Origin: Streptomyces sp. NBC_01214
Lineage (GTDB): Bacteria > Actinomycetota > Actinomycetes > Streptomycetales > Streptomycetaceae
Length of the DNA stretch: 64,000 bases
Direction of reading: 5' to 3'
Assembly: GCF_026340975.1 (NCBI RefSeq)
Contig: NZ_JAPEOS010000001.1
Span: 1,014,501-1,078,500 of the forward strand
The notes below the pieces were generated by a model. The model did no database searches, was not told the origin of the DNA, and worked only from the letters and a program-made list of their open reading frames with translations. This document shows positions 31,924 through 40,333 of this stretch, piece by piece (position 1 is the first letter of the stretch; each line of letters starts with the position of its first letter). Position numbers and translations under genes: made by a program.

Positions 31924-32244
31924 TCAGGCGGCCGACGTGGAGCTGCTGCTCGACGAACTCGACGACGTCGAGGAGGACGAGGCGGCAGGAGCGGCGGCAG
32001 CGGTCGACGTCGAGGACGACGAGGAGCTGGACGACGACTTCGAGGCAGGGGTGCTGCTCGACGACGCGCCACGGCTGTCGTTCCGGTAGAAACCGGAGCC
32101 CTTGAAGACGATGCCGACCGCGGAGAACACCTTCTTCAGGCGTCCGTCGCAGCTCGGGCACACGGTCAGTGCGTCATCGGTGAACTTCTGCACGGCCTCA
32201 AGGCCCTCACCGCACTCGGTGCACTGGTACTGGTAGGTCGGCAC
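31924..32244 (-). CDS. FmdB zinc-ribbon protein, Ruc-like chaperone candidate
   Basis: 106 residues from a GTG at 32242-32244 preceded by AGGAGGAAATTC. The first ~50 residues are an FmdB zinc ribbon with two C-x-x-C pairs (CTEC and CPSC). The rest is a serine-rich, disordered tail (SSSSTPASKSSSSSSSSS and similar). In Mycobacterium tuberculosis the homologue Rv0991c (Ruc) is reported as a redox-regulated chaperone with an unstructured C-terminus under HrcA control. Here a CIRCE-like operator lies 11 nt upstream, which supports the same role. Genomic order around galU and the cyclo-ligase is also similar, although the gene is farther away here. Confidence 0.82.
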   Translation of the reverse strand: MPTYQYQCTECGEGLEAVQKFTDDALTVCPSCDGRLKKVFSAVGIVFKGSGFYRNDSRGASSSSTPASKSSSSSSSSSTSTAAAAPAASSSSTSSSSSSSSSTSAA

Positions 32245-32254
32245 GAATTTCCTC

Positions 32255-32281
32255 CTGGCACTCTGACTCAATGAGTGCTAA
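32255..32281. promoter_or_regulatory. CIRCE-like HrcA operator
   Basis: The sequence CTGGCACTC, nine bases, GAGTGCTAA matches the CIRCE consensus TTAGCACTC-N9-GAGTGCTAA in spacing and in 16 of 18 arm positions; the right arm is perfect. It lies directly upstream of the minus-strand FmdB-like gene start (32244). HrcA represses heat-shock genes through CIRCE. Confidence 0.85.
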
Positions 32282-32311
32282 CGACGCTCCATGGTGACGT
32301 ATTCCGGCGGA

Positions 32312-33706
32312 TCAGTCCACCGTCACCGGCACGCGGTGACCCATCCCACGCTCGTTCACCCGGTTACGGGAGGCCGTCGAGGGGGTGGTGCGGCCGGTCG
32401 CCTGGGCCGTCGCCGGGGCCGTCGGCTCCGTCTTCACGGGGGCCGCGGGCGCGTCCTCCTGCGCGGAGGCGTTCACGATCCGGCCCGGGCCCTTCGGGGC
32501 GAGCCTCGCGCGCAGCGCCAGCAGGGCGGTCAGTGCGAGGGCCGTGGCACCCATGGGCACCAGGAAGCCGAACGAGGATCCGTGCGCGTCCGTCAGGCGG
32601 CCGGCCAGGATGACGGCGATGGCCTGACCGAAGGCGATCGAGCCGGTCAGCCAGGTGAAGGCCTCGGTCCGCGCATTGGCGGGGATCAGCTGCTCGACCA
32701 TCGTGTAGCCGGTGATCAGCGCCGGGGCGATGCACAGGCCGACGACCAGGCCGAGCGCGCCCAGCAGGATCATCGAGTTCGCCGCCCACAGGACGGAGGC
32801 GGCGGCGGTGAGGCCGATGTAGCCCAGGATCAGCCGGCGACGCGGGCCGATCTTCCAGGCGATGGCGCCCATGGCGATACCGGCGATCATGTTGCCGGCG
32901 GCGAAGACTCCGTAGAGCAGGCCGTTGGCGCCGGGGTTGCCCATCTCGTTGGAGAAGGCGGCGAGCGAGACCTGCATGCCGCCGAAGACGGCGCCGATCC
33001 CGAGGAAGGCGAAGATCAGGACGCGCAGGCCGGGGAACGACAGCGCGAAGGCGCGCTTCTCGCCGGTGACCGACGGGGCGTGCGTCTTGGGCTGGCTGGC
33101 CCGCTGGGCCGCGAAGAGCAGGCCGCCGAGCAGGGTCAGCGCGGCCTCGGTGACCAGGCCGGCAGCCGGGTGGACGCCGGTGCACAGCGCGGTCGCCAGC
33201 ACCGGGCCGACGACGAAGGTGAACTCGTCGGTGACGGACTCGAAGGCGGCGGCCGTCGGCAGCAGCGGCGAGCCCTCCAGCGTGGCGGCCCAGCGCGCCC
33301 GGACCATCGGGCCGACCTGCGGCACCGAGGCACCGGTGGGTACGGCGGCCAGCGCCAGCGCCCAGACCGGCGCGTCCAGCAGCGCGAGCGCGGCCAGACC
33401 GGTGACGGCGGCGGAGTGCGCGAGGACCACGGGCAGCAGGACGGCGGTCTGGCCGAAGCGGTCGGTGAAGATGCCCATCAGGGGGGCGGACAGCGCCATG
33501 GAGATGCCGGTGACGGCGGCGACGATGCCGGCGCTGCCGTAGGAACCGGTGGTGTGCTGGACCAGCAGCAGGATGCTGATCGTCAGCATGCCGAAGGGGA
33601 GTCGTGCTGCGAAGCCGGGGAGTACGAAGCCGAGGGCGCCGGGAGTGCGCAGGAGCTGCCCGTAGCCGGGGCGGGCGGACGTGTCGGACGTGACCGCGGA
33701 TGTCAC
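32312..33706 (-). CDS. MFS transporter
   Basis: 464 residues from the GTG at 33704-33706 (GGAAAGGCAAGG upstream). Twelve hydrophobic segments are visible. Motif A-like sequence is LMGIFTDRFGQTAVLLP between TM2 and TM3, and a second GAIAWKIGPRRRLILG sits between TM8 and TM9. This fits the drug/metabolite efflux branch of the major facilitator superfamily; the substrate is unknown. The C-terminal ~65 residues are polar and Pro/Thr-rich, probably cytosolic. It has a long 5' region with two hairpins, which may hold regulation. Confidence 0.88.
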   Translation of the reverse strand: MTSAVTSDTSARPGYGQLLRTPGALGFVLPGFAARLPFGMLTISILLLVQHTTGSYGSAGIVAAVTGISMALSAPLMGIFTDRFGQTAVLLPVVLAHSAAVTGLAALALLDAPVWALALAAVPTGASVPQVGPMVRARWAATLEGSPLLPTAAAFESVTDEFTFVVGPVLATALCTGVHPAAGLVTEAALTLLGGLLFAAQRASQPKTHAPSVTGEKRAFALSFPGLRVLIFAFLGIGAVFGGMQVSLAAFSNEMGNPGANGLLYGVFAAGNMIAGIAMGAIAWKIGPRRRLILGYIGLTAAASVLWAANSMILLGALGLVVGLCIAPALITGYTMVEQLIPANARTEAFTWLTGSIAFGQAIAVILAGRLTDAHGSSFGFLVPMGATALALTALLALRARLAPKGPGRIVNASAQEDAPAAPVKTEPTAPATAQATGRTTPSTASRNRVNERGMGHRVPVTVD

Positions 33707-34095
33707 GGCCTTGCCTTTCCGCTGCCTGGTAGAGCGTCCCCGTCTGCGGACGGTGCTTCGCCTTGTGAGCGGCCGCACCCGTACATGTGGGAGCCCCGAG
33801 AGCTGTCCTCTTGCGCAGAACCGAGTGATACCTGGGCGCCCACTTCGGGGTGGTGCCACGGCCGCTTTGCGGTCGCGCCAGCTCTGCGTCAGGCAGAGTT
33901 GGTTCGATCTGGTGTGCCTTCATCGTACAGGGAAAGCCACTACCACCCCCTGTGAATTCGGTGACAGGGGGTGTCTTCACCTGGGATTAACGGCCGCTTC
34001 GTATGTAAAGAGCCCGGGAAAACAGGCAAAAGCTGGCATATCTCAGTCAAGTCGGCCGAATGAGAACGACGCTCTCACACCCCTCCGGCGGCGCC
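33707..34095. other. 389-bp intergenic region with two hairpins
   Basis: No gene is visible. Upstream of the MFS gene (minus strand) there are two structures: CCAGCTCTGC / GCAGAGTTGG at 33878-33902 (10 pairs with one G-U, 5-nt loop) and CACCCCCTGT / ACAGGGGGTG at 33944-33973 (10 perfect pairs, 10-nt loop). They could be parts of an RNA leader or operators. The segment 33985-34080 is AT-richer and may hold promoter elements. Confidence 0.55.
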
Positions 34096-35601
34096 CTAGC
34101 GCGAAACGGGCCCGCCCGTGCCCAGCCACCCCGCGAGCTTGCCGCCCCGGGCCACCGCCCGCAGCCGGGCCTCCGCCGCGTCCCGCACCGGATCCGTGGC
34201 CACCACCAGCAGCTCGTCCCCGTGCCGCAGCACGGTCGACGGTGCCGGTACGAAGCTCTTCGCGTCCCGGACCACCAGTGTGACCGACGCTCCCGGCGGC
34301 AGCCGCAGCTCGCTCACCTCCACGCCGTGCATCCGCGAGGCCGGCGGGATGGAGAAGGAGAGCAGGTGCCCGCGCAGCTTTTCCAGCGGCGCCGATTCGA
34401 TCCCGAGGTCGAGGGCGCCCTCGTCCCCGTTCCCGAGGTTCAGCTTGCGCGCGAGCCAGGGCAGGGTCGGCCCCTGCACCAGGGTGTAGACGACGACCAG
34501 CACGAAGACGATGTTGAAGACGCGGTCGCTGCCCTCGATCCCGGACACCATCGGGATGGTCGCCAGGATGATGGGCACGGCCCCGCGCAGGCCCGCCCAC
34601 GACATCAGCACCTGCTCCTGCCAGGAGATCCGGAAGGGCAGCAGGCTGATGAAGACCTCCAGGGGGCGCGCCACCATCGTCAGCACCAGCCCGATGACCA
34701 CGGCGGGCCAGAAGTCGCGGACCAGCTCGTGCGGGGTGACCAGCAGGCCCAGCAGCACGAACATGCCGATCTGGGCGATCCAGCCGAGCCCGTCCGCGAA
34801 GCCCCGAGTGGCGGGCCAGTGCGGAAGCTTCGCGTTCCCGAGCACCATCGCCGCCAGGTACACCGCAAGGAAGCCGGAGCCGTGCGCGATGGCACCGGCC
34901 GCGTACGCCACGATGGCGATGGCCATCACGGCGATCGGGTAGAGGCCGGAGGCGGGCAGCGCCACGTGCCGCAGCCCGTACGCGCCCAGGAAGCCCACGG
35001 TCAGGCCGATCGCGGCGCCGATCGCCAGCTCCAGGGCGATCTTGCCGATCAGGACGTACCACTCGTCCACCGGGCCGACGGTCGAGAAGGCCACCACCAG
35101 GATCACGACGGGTGCGTCGTTGAAACCGGACTCGGCCTCCAGGACGCCGGTGATCCGGGCGGGCAGCGGCACCTTGCGCAGCACCGAGAAGACGGCCGCC
35201 GCGTCGGTCGAGGAGACGACCGCGCCGATCAGCAGGGCCTGGCGCCAGTCCAGTCCGACCAGGTAATGCGCTCCCGCCGCCGTCACGCCCACGCTGACCG
35301 CTACGCCCACCAGTGACAGCATGACCGCGGCCGGCAGCGCCGGCTTGATCTCTTTCCACTTGGTGCCCAGACCACCCTCGGCGAGGATCACGACGAGCGC
35401 GGCATACCCGATGACCTGGGTCAGCTCGGCGTTGTCGAACGCGACGTCACCGATGCCGTCCTGGCCTATGGCGATGCCTATGCCGAGGTAGATGAGCAGG
35501 CTGGGGAGGCCGCTGCGTGAAGAGATGCGTACCGCCGCCACGGCGACGAGCAGCACGAGCGAGCAGACCAGCAGGAGCTCATTGAGCGTGTGGACAGTCA
35601 G
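34096..35601 (-). CDS. K+/H+ antiporter, CPA1 family with RCK_C domain
   Basis: 501 residues if translated from a CTG at 35599-35601. That CTG has GAGGAGG 9 nt upstream and adds TVHTLNELLLVCSL, which completes the first membrane helix. The first ATG/GTG in frame (GTG at 35556) would cut that helix. The body is a 12-13 helix Na+/H+ exchanger domain (SSTDAAAVFSVLR, ESGFNDAPVVILV are the ion-binding motifs) followed by a TrkA_C/RCK_C domain (about 405-485, GVEVSELRLPPGASVTLVVRD). Such NhaP2/CvrA-type proteins exchange K+ or Na+ for H+ and help pH and cation balance. Confidence 0.9.
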   Translation of the reverse strand: MTVHTLNELLLVCSLVLLVAVAAVRISSRSGLPSLLIYLGIGIAIGQDGIGDVAFDNAELTQVIGYAALVVILAEGGLGTKWKEIKPALPAAVMLSLVGVAVSVGVTAAGAHYLVGLDWRQALLIGAVVSSTDAAAVFSVLRKVPLPARITGVLEAESGFNDAPVVILVVAFSTVGPVDEWYVLIGKIALELAIGAAIGLTVGFLGAYGLRHVALPASGLYPIAVMAIAIVAYAAGAIAHGSGFLAVYLAAMVLGNAKLPHWPATRGFADGLGWIAQIGMFVLLGLLVTPHELVRDFWPAVVIGLVLTMVARPLEVFISLLPFRISWQEQVLMSWAGLRGAVPIILATIPMVSGIEGSDRVFNIVFVLVVVYTLVQGPTLPWLARKLNLGNGDEGALDLGIESAPLEKLRGHLLSFSIPPASRMHGVEVSELRLPPGASVTLVVRDAKSFVPAPSTVLRHGDELLVVATDPVRDAAEARLRAVARGGKLAGWLGTGGPVSR

Positions 35602-35834
35602 CGGGCGGCCCTCCTCAATGCGCCCGGTGGATCGATCCTCCCGGCGACAAGTTCGGCAAGTAGTTCGTTACCTTACCTAATCTTTGACGCTCCCTTTACG
35701 TGATAACCACATTGTGAAACGCCTGTTCCCCCCTGTCCTCAGCACCTCGACCCCTGGCGGATCAACGAAGGCGGTCGTGCGCCTATGGTTGCTCCCAGTA
35801 CTCCCAGGACCACCCTGCCCCTCTAAGGACAGCG

Positions 35835-38693
35835 ATGCCCGCCAACGAAACCGCTCCTCCCGTCAAGAAGAAGGGGCGACGTGCCCGTCTGATCGTGCTC
35901 GTCCTGGTCCTGGCGCTCTTCGCGGGCCTCGGCTACGGGGCGTACTGGAGCGTGGACAGCGTGCGCGCCTCCTTCCCCCAGACGACCGGCTCCCTGAAGG
36001 TGCCGGGCTTGACCGGGACCGTCGACGTCAAGCGCGACGCCCACGGCATTCCCCAGCTCTACGCAGACAACGACGACGACCTCTTCCGCGCGCAGGGCTT
36101 CGTGCACGCGCAGGACCGGTTCTGGGAGATGGACGTACGACGTCACATGACGTCCGGCCGCCTCTCCGAGATGTTCGGCTCCGGCCAGGTCGAGACCGAC
36201 GCCTTCCTGCGCACGCTGGGCTGGCGCCAGGTCGCGCAGGAGGAGTTCGACAAGAAGCTCTCGACGGAGACCAAGAAGTATCTCCAGGCCTACGCCGACG
36301 GGGTCAACGCGTACCTGAAGGGGAAGTCCGGCAAGGACCTCTCCGTCGAGCACGCCGCGCTCAAGCTCAGTGACGACTACAAGCCCGAGCAGTGGACGCC
36401 GGTGGACTCGGTGGCCTGGCTCAAGGCGATGGCGTGGGACCTGCGCGGCAACATGCAGGACGAGATCGACCGCGCGCTGATGGCGACCAAGCTCTCGCAG
36501 GCGCAGATCGACGAGCTCTACCCGCCGTACCCGTTCGAACGGAACAAGCCGATCGTCGAGGGCGGCAAGGTCGACGGCGGCAAGTACACCCCGCAGGGCG
36601 CCGCGGGCAGCGGCTCGGGCACCGGCTCGCGCACCGGCACCGGCTCGGGCAACGGCTCCGGCGGCGCCAACACCGTCGGGACCCAGACCGTCACGGGCCC
36701 GGCCAACGGCCTGGCCGACAACGCCGCCGCCCAGGGCGCGACCGTGGGCCTGCGCACCCAGCTGACCGCGCTCGCCGACACCCTGGACGAGATCCCCGCG
36801 ATCCTCGGCCCCAACGGCAGCGGCATTGGCTCGAACTCCTGGGTCGTCTCCGGCCAGTACACGACCACCGGCAAGCCGCTGCTCGCGAACGACCCGCACC
36901 TGTCCCCGCAGCTGCCCTCGGTCTGGTACCAGATGGGCCTGCACTGCCGCACGGTCTCGGCCCAGTGCCAGTACGACGTGGCCGGCTACACCTTCTCCGG
37001 CATGCCCGGCGTGGTCATCGGCCACAACACCGACATCGCCTGGGGCATGACCAACCTCGGTGCCGACGTCACCGACCTCTACCTGGAGCAGGTCAAGCCC
37101 GAGGGCTACGTCTACGACGGCAAGGTGGTCGCCTTCGCCACCCGCGAAGAGGTCATCAAGGTCGCGGGCGGCGACAGCAAGAAGATCACCGTCCGCACCA
37201 CCAACAACGGCCCGCTCGTCTCCGACCGCAGCGAGCAGCTCGGTACGGTCGGCACCCGCGCCCCCGTCGCCAGCGCCGCCCCCGACCGCGGTGACGGCTA
37301 CGCCGTCGCCCTGCGCTGGACGGCGCTGGACCCGGGCAAGTCCATGGACGCGGTCTTCAAGCTCGACAAGGCCAAGAACTTCGAGGACTTCCGCAAGGCG
37401 GCCGCCGACTTCGAGGTCCCGTCGCAGAACCTGATCTACGCCGACAACAAGGGCACCAACGGCAACATCGGCTACCAGGCCCCGGGCCGCATCCCGATGC
37501 GCGGCCAGCACGACGGCCGGATGCCCGCCCCGGGCTGGGACTCCAAGTACGCCTGGAAGGGCGGCAAGGACAGCAACACCGGCTACGTCCCGCAGAACGA
37601 GATGCCCTGGGACTACAACCCGTCCCGCGGCTACATCGTCACCGCCAACCAGGCCGTCGTGGAGAGCGGGACCGGCGCGGGCAAGTACCCGTACCTGCTG
37701 ACCACCGACTGGGGCTACGGCGCCCGCAGCCAGCGGATCAACGACCTCATCGAGGCGAAGATCAAGGACGGCGGCCGGATCTCGACCGACGACATGCGCA
37801 CCATGCAGATGGACAACAGCAGCGAGATCGCCGCGCTGCTGACCCCGATGCTGGCGAAGATAGAGGTCTCGGACCCGGGCGTGCGCGCCGCGCAGAAGCT
37901 GCTGGACGGCTGGAACTACACGCAGGAGCCCGACTCCGCGGCCGCGGCCTACTTCAACGCGGTGTGGCGCAACATCCTCAAGCTGTCCTTCGGCGACAAG
38001 ATGCCCAAGGAGCTGAGGATCGAGGGCAGCTGCATGAACGTCCTCGGCAACGGCACCGGCCCGGCCGACGACCTCGCCAAGACGGTCCGCGAGTGCGGCA
38101 CCCGCGACGCCGACTCGGCGCAGCCCGACGGCGGCGACCGCTGGTTCGAGGTGGTCCGCCGCCTGGTCAAGGACGAGAAGTCGCCGTGGTGGACCTCGCC
38201 GCAGACCGTGACCCAGCCGGCGGCCACCACCCGCGACGAGCTCTTCGCCCGGGCCATGCGCGACGCCCGGTGGGAGCTGACCGCCAAGCTCGGCAAGGAC
38301 CAGTCCACCTGGAGCTGGGGCCGGCTGCACCAGCTGACGCTGAAGAACCAGACGATCGGCACCGAGGGCCCCGGCTTCATGCAGTGGCTCCTCAACCGCG
38401 GCCCGTGGAACGTGGGCGGCGGCGAGGCCACGGTCAACGCGACCGGCTGGAACGCCTCCAGCGGGTACGGGGTCACGTGGGTGCCCTCGATGCGGATGGT
38501 CGTGAACCTCAACGACCTCGACAAGTCGCGCTGGATCAACCTGACGGGCGCCTCGGGGCACGCGTACAACGCGCACTACACGGACCAGACGACGATGTGG
38601 GCCAAGGGCGAGCTGCTGGAGTGGCCCTTCGGCAAGGACGCCGTCGAGAAGGCCACGGTCGACACCCTGACCCTCAAGCCCGAAGGCTCGTAA
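35835..38693 (+). CDS. penicillin acylase family Ntn-hydrolase
   Basis: 952 residues; ATG at 35835 with AAGGA upstream. A Lys/Arg-rich start and one hydrophobic helix (RLIVLVLVLALFAGLGYGA) act as a signal anchor, so the enzyme is extracytoplasmic. The alpha part has the family pattern VDVKRDAHGIPQLYADNDDDLFRAQGFVHAQDRFWEMDVRR. The nucleophile is Ser333 in IGSNSWVVSG; processing there would free the beta chain, which contains NDPHLS and PGVVIGHN. Family members cleave amide bonds of beta-lactams or acyl-homoserine lactones. A Gly/Ser/Thr linker (about residues 255-280) near the end of the alpha part is unusual. Confidence 0.92.
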   Translation: MPANETAPPVKKKGRRARLIVLVLVLALFAGLGYGAYWSVDSVRASFPQTTGSLKVPGLTGTVDVKRDAHGIPQLYADNDDDLFRAQGFVHAQDRFWEMDVRRHMTSGRLSEMFGSGQVETDAFLRTLGWRQVAQEEFDKKLSTETKKYLQAYADGVNAYLKGKSGKDLSVEHAALKLSDDYKPEQWTPVDSVAWLKAMAWDLRGNMQDEIDRALMATKLSQAQIDELYPPYPFERNKPIVEGGKVDGGKYTPQGAAGSGSGTGSRTGTGSGNGSGGANTVGTQTVTGPANGLADNAAAQGATVGLRTQLTALADTLDEIPAILGPNGSGIGSNSWVVSGQYTTTGKPLLANDPHLSPQLPSVWYQMGLHCRTVSAQCQYDVAGYTFSGMPGVVIGHNTDIAWGMTNLGADVTDLYLEQVKPEGYVYDGKVVAFATREEVIKVAGGDSKKITVRTTNNGPLVSDRSEQLGTVGTRAPVASAAPDRGDGYAVALRWTALDPGKSMDAVFKLDKAKNFEDFRKAAADFEVPSQNLIYADNKGTNGNIGYQAPGRIPMRGQHDGRMPAPGWDSKYAWKGGKDSNTGYVPQNEMPWDYNPSRGYIVTANQAVVESGTGAGKYPYLLTTDWGYGARSQRINDLIEAKIKDGGRISTDDMRTMQMDNSSEIAALLTPMLAKIEVSDPGVRAAQKLLDGWNYTQEPDSAAAAYFNAVWRNILKLSFGDKMPKELRIEGSCMNVLGNGTGPADDLAKTVRECGTRDADSAQPDGGDRWFEVVRRLVKDEKSPWWTSPQTVTQPAATTRDELFARAMRDARWELTAKLGKDQSTWSWGRLHQLTLKNQTIGTEGPGFMQWLLNRGPWNVGGGEATVNATGWNASSGYGVTWVPSMRMVVNLNDLDKSRWINLTGASGHAYNAHYTDQTTMWAKGELLEWPFGKDAVEKATVDTLTLKPEGS

Positions 38694-38716
38694 GGGCCGG
38701 GGCGCGGATCAGGTCG

Positions 38717-39331
38717 TCATGGACTGAAGCGGTGCACCCCTGACGGGGTCGCCACCGCCTGCACGGGGTGGTCGTGCGGTTCCTCCGGGACCCGCGCGAC
38801 CACCTCGTCGTCGTAGAGGAGCACGACCAGCGCGGGATGCGCCCCGGCGCGCTCCAGCCGCTCCAGCACCCGGTCGTAGGAGCCCCCGCCGCGGCCGAGG
38901 CGCATGCCGCGGCCGTCCACCGCGAGACCGGGCAGCAGGACGGCGTCGGCCCCGGTGACCGCGTCCGGCCCGAGCGCGGGGCCGGTCGGCTCCAGCAGCC
39001 GCATCTTGCCCGGGTGGGCGGCCTCGGCGAGCGTGGCCGGGCCTTCGTACGCCGCCCAGTCGAGGTCGTTGTCGGGCAGCAGCAGGGGGAGCAGCACCCG
39101 CTTGCCGGCCGCGCGCAGGGCGTCGAGGAGCTCCCGGGTGCCGGGTTCGGTGCCGATCGAGACGTACGCCGCCACCGTGCGGGCGCCGGCCAGTTCGGGC
39201 AGTTCGAAGGAGCTGACGGCGAGTGCGGCGGCCGCCGCACGGCGGTTCTCGGGGGACAAGGCGCGGCGGGCGGCGAGCAGTTCTCGGCGCAGTTCGGCCT
39301 TGGCGGAGGCGGTGGGCGGGTTCTCGGCCAC
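38717..39331 (-). CDS. 5-formyltetrahydrofolate cyclo-ligase
   Basis: 204 residues from a GTG at 39331 (a GGAAGGA-type element 13 nt upstream); an ATG at 39364 would add 11 residues but has no binding site. Motifs match the family: KAELRRELLAARRALS, the ATP loop GRGGGSYDRVL, and VLLPGLAVDGRGMRLGRGGG. The enzyme converts 5-formyl-THF to 5,10-methenyl-THF with ATP, keeping one-carbon folate available. It is divergent from galU, as in mycobacteria (Rv0992c beside Rv0993). Confidence 0.92.
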   Translation of the reverse strand: MAENPPTASAKAELRRELLAARRALSPENRRAAAAALAVSSFELPELAGARTVAAYVSIGTEPGTRELLDALRAAGKRVLLPLLLPDNDLDWAAYEGPATLAEAAHPGKMRLLEPTGPALGPDAVTGADAVLLPGLAVDGRGMRLGRGGGSYDRVLERLERAGAHPALVVLLYDDEVVARVPEEPHDHPVQAVATPSGVHRFSP

Positions 39332-39426
39332 GAGGAAATCAAATATCCTTCCGAATCGGGGCATACCTGTATCTACGTGCTGCGATCTCGTCCGGTGTTC
39401 GACGGAAGACCACTATCGTTCGGGGC

Positions 39427-40329
39427 ATGACTATGTTGCACCCCGTGATCAAGAAGGCCGTGATTCCGGCCGCTGGCCTCGGCACCCGCTTCCTTCCGGC
39501 GACCAAGGCGACCCCGAAGGAAATGCTCCCGGTTGTGGACAAGCCGGCTATCCAGTACGTGGTCGAGGAGGCCGTCGGAGCCGGGCTCGACGACGTGCTC
39601 ATGATCACTGGGCGTAACAAGCGTGCCCTGGAAGACCACTTCGACCGGAACTACGAGCTGGAGTCGGCCCTCATCGCCAAGGGCGACGACGACCGCCTGA
39701 AGAAGGTCCAGGAGTCCAGCGACCTGGCCACCATGCACTACGTCCGCCAGGGCGACCCGCGGGGCCTCGGCCACGCGGTGCTGTGCGCCGAGCCGCACGT
39801 CGGCCGCGAGCCCTTCGCCGTCCTGCTCGGCGACGACCTCATCGACCCGCGCGACCCGCTGCTGCGCCAGATGGCCGACATCTACGCCCGCACCGGCGGC
39901 ACCGTCATCGCGCTGATGGAGGTCGACCCGGCCAACGTCCACCTCTATGGTTGCGCCGCCGTCGAGGCCACGGACGAGGACGACGTGGTCCGCATCACCG
40001 GCCTCGTCGAGAAGCCGGACCCCGAGGACGCCCCCAGCAATTACGCGGTCATTGGACGCTACGTCCTCAACCCCGCGATCTTCGACATACTGCGGGAGAC
40101 CGAGCCGGGCCGCGGTGGGGAGATCCAGCTCACCGACGCCCTGCAGAAGCTGGCCGCCGACGAGACCGTCGGCGGTCCGGTGCACGGCGTGATCTTCCGG
40201 GGCCGTCGCTACGACACCGGGGACCGCGGCGACTACCTGCGGGCCATCGTCCGCCTCGCGTGCGAGCGCGAGGACCTGGGCCCCGAGTTCCGCACCTGGC
40301 TTCACCGTTACGTCACGGAGGAGATGTAG
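39427..40329 (+). CDS. galU: UTP-glucose-1-phosphate uridylyltransferase
   Basis: 300 residues; the ATG at 39427 is followed by another at 39433, either possible. The nucleotidyltransferase motif is AVIPAAGLGTRFLPATKATPKEMLPVVDKP, with EEAVGAGLDDVLMITGR, GLGHAVLCAE and GDDLID also typical. It makes UDP-glucose for glycan and trehalose synthesis; it could feed the exopolysaccharide locus 20 kb away. It starts the run galU-moeA-moaC-mog-rimJ with short spacings. Confidence 0.97.
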   Translation: MTMLHPVIKKAVIPAAGLGTRFLPATKATPKEMLPVVDKPAIQYVVEEAVGAGLDDVLMITGRNKRALEDHFDRNYELESALIAKGDDDRLKKVQESSDLATMHYVRQGDPRGLGHAVLCAEPHVGREPFAVLLGDDLIDPRDPLLRQMADIYARTGGTVIALMEVDPANVHLYGCAAVEATDEDDVVRITGLVEKPDPEDAPSNYAVIGRYVLNPAIFDILRETEPGRGGEIQLTDALQKLAADETVGGPVHGVIFRGRRYDTGDRGDYLRAIVRLACEREDLGPEFRTWLHRYVTEEM

Positions 40330-40333
40330 CACC

